Of a DNA stretch of 64,000 bases, positions 61,537-64,000 are shown in pieces. The stretch lies in contig JANSYP010000002.1 in the NCBI GenBank assembly GCA_024742405.1, forward strand, positions 545,697 to 609,696, in the 5' to 3' direction. Within the stretch, counting starts at the first letter, position 1. Each line of letters opens with the position of its first letter. A program made the position numbers and the translations under genes. Under the pieces are notes generated by a model. That model was given only the letters and a program-made list of their open reading frames with translations. It searched no databases and had not been told where the DNA came from. The stretch comes from Paracoccaceae bacterium (GTDB lineage: Bacteria > Pseudomonadota > Alphaproteobacteria > Rhodobacterales > Rhodobacteraceae).

Positions 61537-61568
61537 ACGGCTCCGGAAGCTTGCGCCGCCGGAGCCGT
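61537..61568 (-). terminator. Attenuator-like hairpin after rplW
   Basis: ACGGCTCCGG (61537-61546), 12-base loop, CCGGAGCCGT (61559-61568): a perfect ten-pair stem starting 23 bases after the rplW stop. On the minus strand only TTT follows, so termination would be partial. It would reduce expression of the unknown gene relative to rplW. Confidence 0.65.
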
Positions 61569-61591
61569 CAGAGACTTGAGCCACCGTCCGA

Positions 61592-61888
61592 TCAAAGGCC
61601 GGTGCTGACGTCGATCGTATTGCCCTCTTCGAGCGTGACGTAAGCTTTCTTGACGTCCTTGCGGCGTCCGAGCTGGCCGCGGAACCGCTTGGCCTTGCCC
61701 TTAGTGATGGTGGTGTTGACCGCCTTCACCTTAACGCCGAAGAGCGCCTCGACCGCTTCCTTGATCTGCGGCTTGTTGGCCTCGATCGCCACTTCGAACA
61801 CGACACCGTTGGCCTCGGAGGTCAGGGTCGCCTTCTCGGTGATGATCGGCTTGCGGATCACGTCGTAATGTTCCGGTTTCGGGCTCAT
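61592..61888 (-). CDS. rplW: 50S ribosomal protein L23
   Basis: 98 residues, [20 protein letters not shown] and [20 protein letters not shown]. It forms the exit-tunnel docking site for SRP and trigger factor. The ATG overlaps the rplD stop as ATGA. Confidence 0.97.
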   Translation of the reverse strand: MSPKPEHYDVIRKPIITEKATLTSEANGVVFEVAIEANKPQIKEAVEALFGVKVKAVNTTITKGKAKRFRGQLGRRKDVKKAYVTLEEGNTIDVSTGL

Positions 61889-62505
61889 TTCAGGCGCGCC
61901 TCCAGCGCTTCGACACCCGCCTTGGTGATCACCAGCGTGTCACGCTTGAGGATATCATAGACGTTGGCGCCCTGGCTCGGCAGAACGTCCAGACCCTGGA
62001 TGTTGGCCGCAGCGCGCGCAAAGTTTTCGTTCACCTCGGCGCCATCGATCACCAGCGCCCGCTTCCAGCCGAGCGCCTTGACGGCACTGGCCAGAGCCTT
62101 CGTCTTGGGTTCAGACAAGGCGGCCTCGTCCAGCACGACCAGATGCCCTGTCTGGGCCTTGGCCGACAACGCGTGGCGCAGGCCGAGCTTGCGGAACTTC
62201 TTGGTCAGCTCATGGCCGTGGCTGCGCGGAGTCGGGCCCTTGTAGATGCCGCCCTTGCGGAAGATCGGCGCGTTGCGGGAGCCGTGGCGCGCGCCGCCGG
62301 TGCCCTTCTGGCGATAGATCTTCTTGGTCGAGTAGCTCGTCTCGGACCGCGTCTTGACCTTGTGCGTGCCGGCCTGCGCCTTGTTGCGCTGCCAGCGGAC
62401 CACCCGGTGCAGGATGTCCGCGCGCGGCTCCAGCCCAAAGATCGCGTCGTCGAGCTCGACCTCGCCGGCCGCGCCCGCGTCCAGTTTGATCACGTCGAGT
62501 TTCAT
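61885..62505 (-). CDS. rplD: 50S ribosomal protein L4
   Basis: 206 residues, with the tunnel loop [20 protein letters not shown] and [20 protein letters not shown]. In E. coli L4 also represses the S10 operon through its leader. No equivalent leader is proven here. The ATG overlaps the rplC stop as ATGA. Confidence 0.97.
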   Translation of the reverse strand: MKLDVIKLDAGAAGEVELDDAIFGLEPRADILHRVVRWQRNKAQAGTHKVKTRSETSYSTKKIYRQKGTGGARHGSRNAPIFRKGGIYKGPTPRSHGHELTKKFRKLGLRHALSAKAQTGHLVVLDEAALSEPKTKALASAVKALGWKRALVIDGAEVNENFARAAANIQGLDVLPSQGANVYDILKRDTLVITKAGVEALEARLK

Positions 62506-63377
62506 TCCTCGCCTTCCTTCTTCTCGCGGGCCGCGTCCGCGTCACCAGTTGCGTCGGAGGCGATGTCGGCCTCGGCCTCTTTCAGCGCGGCCTCCTCGGC
62601 AGCGGCCTGTTCGGCGGCGGCGGCCTCTTCGGCGGCTTTGGCTTCCGCTTCGGCTGCGGCGGCAGCTTCTTCGGCCAGGCGCTTGGCTTCCTCAGCGGCG
62701 GACTTCAAAGCAGCAGGCAGGATCACATTGTCCGGCAGAGGCTTCTTGACCGCATCGCGGATGGTCACCCAGCCGCCCTTGGAGCCCGGCACCGCACCCT
62801 TGACCATGATCAGGCCACGGTCGGCATCGGTGCGCACGACCTGCAGGTTCTGCGTGGTCACCCGTGCAGCCCCCATATGGCCGGCCATCTTCTTTCCCTT
62901 GAAGACTTTGCCCGGGTCCTGACACTGGCCGGTCGAGCCGTGGGAGCGGTGGCTGATCGACACGCCGTGGCTGGCCCGCAGACCGCTAAAGTTGTGCCGC
63001 TTCATCGCGCCCGCGAAGCCCTTACCGATCGAGGTGCCGGAGACGTCCACGAACTGACCCTCGAAGTAGTGGTCGGCGGTGATTTCCTCGCCCACCGGGA
63101 TCAGGTTCTCGGGTGCCACGCGGAACTCGGCAACCTTGCGCTTGGGCGCAACCTTGGAGACCGCGAAATGCCCACGCATGGCCTGGCTGGTGCGTTTGGC
63201 CTTGGCCGCCCCTGCGCCAAGCTGAACCGCTGAATAGCCGTCCTTCTCAGCAGTGCGCTGCGCAACGACTTGCAATTCATCGAGCTGCAGAACCGTCACC
63301 GGGATCTGCTTGCCGTCATCCATGAACAGGCGGGTCATGCCCACCTTTTTGGCGATCACGCCGGATCTGATAGCCAT
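62502..63377 (-). CDS. rplC: 50S ribosomal protein L3 with long Ala/Glu-rich tail
   Basis: 291 residues from [20 protein letters not shown]. The core (about 210 residues) contains [20 protein letters not shown], then [20 protein letters not shown], ending near [20 protein letters not shown]. After it come some 75 residues dominated by Ala and Glu ([20 protein letters not shown] and similar), predicted to form a long acidic helix. A typical bacterial L3 ends near 210 residues. The upstream ten-codon extension was dropped because the ATG at 63377 has GGAGG before it. Confidence 0.96.
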   Translation of the reverse strand: MAIRSGVIAKKVGMTRLFMDDGKQIPVTVLQLDELQVVAQRTAEKDGYSAVQLGAGAAKAKRTSQAMRGHFAVSKVAPKRKVAEFRVAPENLIPVGEEITADHYFEGQFVDVSGTSIGKGFAGAMKRHNFSGLRASHGVSISHRSHGSTGQCQDPGKVFKGKKMAGHMGAARVTTQNLQVVRTDADRGLIMVKGAVPGSKGGWVTIRDAVKKPLPDNVILPAALKSAAEEAKRLAEEAAAAAEAEAKAAEEAAAAEQAAAEEAALKEAEADIASDATGDADAAREKKEGEE

Positions 63378-63387
63378 GGCCGCCTCC

Positions 63388-63696
63388 TTAGACCTTGATC
63401 TCGACATCCACGCCGGCGGCGAGGTCGAGCTTCATCAGCGCGTCCACGGTCTGCGGCGTCGGGTCAACGATATCCAAGAGCCGCTTGTGGGTGCGGATCT
63501 CGAACTGGTCGCGCGACTTCTTGTCGATATGCGGACCGCGCAGAACGGTGAACTTCTCGATCTTGTTCGGCAGCGGGATCGGGCCGCGTACCGTTGCACC
63601 GGTGCGCTTGGCGGTATTGACGATCTCCTGCGTGCTGGCGTCCAGCACGCGGTAGTCAAACGCCTTCAGCCGGATCCGGATATTCTGGCTTTGCAT
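63388..63696 (-). CDS. rpsJ: 30S ribosomal protein S10
   Basis: 102 residues, [40 protein letters not shown] and the C-terminal [16 protein letters not shown]. Also acts in transcription antitermination as NusE. First gene of the S10-type unit, ten bases before rplC. Confidence 0.97.
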   Translation of the reverse strand: MQSQNIRIRLKAFDYRVLDASTQEIVNTAKRTGATVRGPIPLPNKIEKFTVLRGPHIDKKSRDQFEIRTHKRLLDIVDPTPQTVDALMKLDLAAGVDVEIKV

Positions 63697-63734
63697 TTGT
63701 CAGGCCTCTCGGGGCTGAGGACATGAGAGGTGGA

Positions 63735-63752
63735 GCGCCCATCATCGGGCGC
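63735..63752 (-). promoter_or_regulatory. Hairpin in the rpsJ leader
   Basis: GCGCCC, six-base loop, GGGCGC about 40 bases before the rpsJ ATG. Short but perfect. It might take part in leader control of the S10 unit, but its small size makes this tentative. Confidence 0.35.
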
Positions 63753-63807
63753 GCCACATACAGTCCCGGTCGTCGTTCTTGGGGCGGCGGGTCCGCCCTG
63801 AAACCAA

Positions 63808-63835
63808 AGCGTCCCGCCGGATCCGGTGGGACGCT
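63808..63835 (-). terminator. Hairpin after tuf
   Basis: A near-perfect palindrome on the minus strand, AGCGTCCC, CCGG...CCGG, GGGACGCT (one mismatched pair), ends with TTTGGTTT, 32 bases after the EF-Tu stop. The T run is broken, so termination before rpsJ may be partial. Confidence 0.7.
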
Positions 63836-63866
63836 CCGTTGCCCCAACGGGGCATCGGAGTCTGGC

Positions 63867-64000
63867 TTACTCGATGATCTTGGAGACGACGCCGGCGCCG
63901 ACGGTGCGGCCGCCTTCGCGGATGGCGAAGCGGAGCTTCTCTTCCATCGCGATCGGCGCGATCAGCTCCACGTTGAAGCTCACATTGTCGCCCGGCATCA
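63867..64000 (-). CDS. tuf: Elongation factor Tu, C-terminal end (partial)
   Basis: The frame entering from the right edge reads [20 protein letters not shown], then [20 protein letters not shown] and IIE followed by TAA, the invariant C-terminus of EF-Tu. The remainder lies outside the window. EF-Tu delivers aminoacyl-tRNA to the ribosome. It sits just upstream of rpsJ, the usual arrangement. Confidence 0.97.
   Translation of the reverse strand, partial: MPGDNVSFNVELIAPIAMEEKLRFAIREGGRTVGAGVVSKIIE

Overview
The window looks like chromosomal DNA of a high-GC alphaproteobacterium, most likely a marine Rhodobacteraceae (Roseobacter-group) member. This rests on family recognition only: the Aap/Bzt amino-acid ABC transporter, the glycogen operon, tripartite tricarboxylate (Tct) transporters, a zinc-free 101-residue S14, and an L3 with a long Ala/Glu-rich tail. 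No search was run.

Layout. 0-2.4 kb is a graveyard of mobile elements: an integrase-core transposase end, a full-length IS110 transposase with four in-frame stops, a resolvase C-terminus and an IS5-type fragment. 2.4-9.0 kb (minus strand) is a tight operon, aapJQMP - RpiR-type regulator - hydantoinase, probably importing and opening a cyclic amide or amino-acid derivative. 9.0-16.7 kb is an eroded sugar-acid locus. An intact FAH-family 2-keto-3-deoxy acid dehydratase and an intact D-erythronate dehydrogenase-like gene survive among wrecks of an IlvD/Edd dehydratase, a LtnD-like dehydrogenase, a GntR regulator and a class V aminotransferase.

16.7-32.2 kb (minus strand) is a complete eight-gene glycogen operon, glgP-glgB-glgC-glgA-glgX-malQ-pgm, ending in a glucosylglycerol-hydrolase-like GH13 enzyme. 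Most of its later junctions overlap by 1-4 bases, and a LacI-type palindrome lies just upstream of glgP. 32.5-35.6 kb holds an MHS/MFS transporter and a divergent AraC regulator/cupin pair.

37-49 kb is the most unusual accessory region: a two-regulator carboxylate-catabolism cluster. It holds a TctCBA importer, an AbrB-type membrane protein, an SDR without the usual catalytic Ser/Tyr, an Ldh2-type dehydrogenase, a class V PLP enzyme, a PaaI-type thioesterase, an enoyl-CoA hydratase homologue lacking one catalytic Glu, a CaiB/BaiF CoA-transferase and a MatB-like acyl-CoA synthetase. Both GntR genes carry the same TGTTGACA box at the same distance from their start codons. I could not match the set to a known pathway.

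49.8-64 kb (minus strand) is the tuf-S10-spc ribosomal-protein locus, broken into three units: rpsJ-rplC-rplD-rplW plus an unknown gene; rplB-rpsS-rplV-rpsC-rplP; and rpmC through rpmD. The second and third units end in strong hairpin terminators and have candidate promoters of their own. Plus-strand accessory genes fill the gaps. Nothing of rplO/secY follows rpmD.
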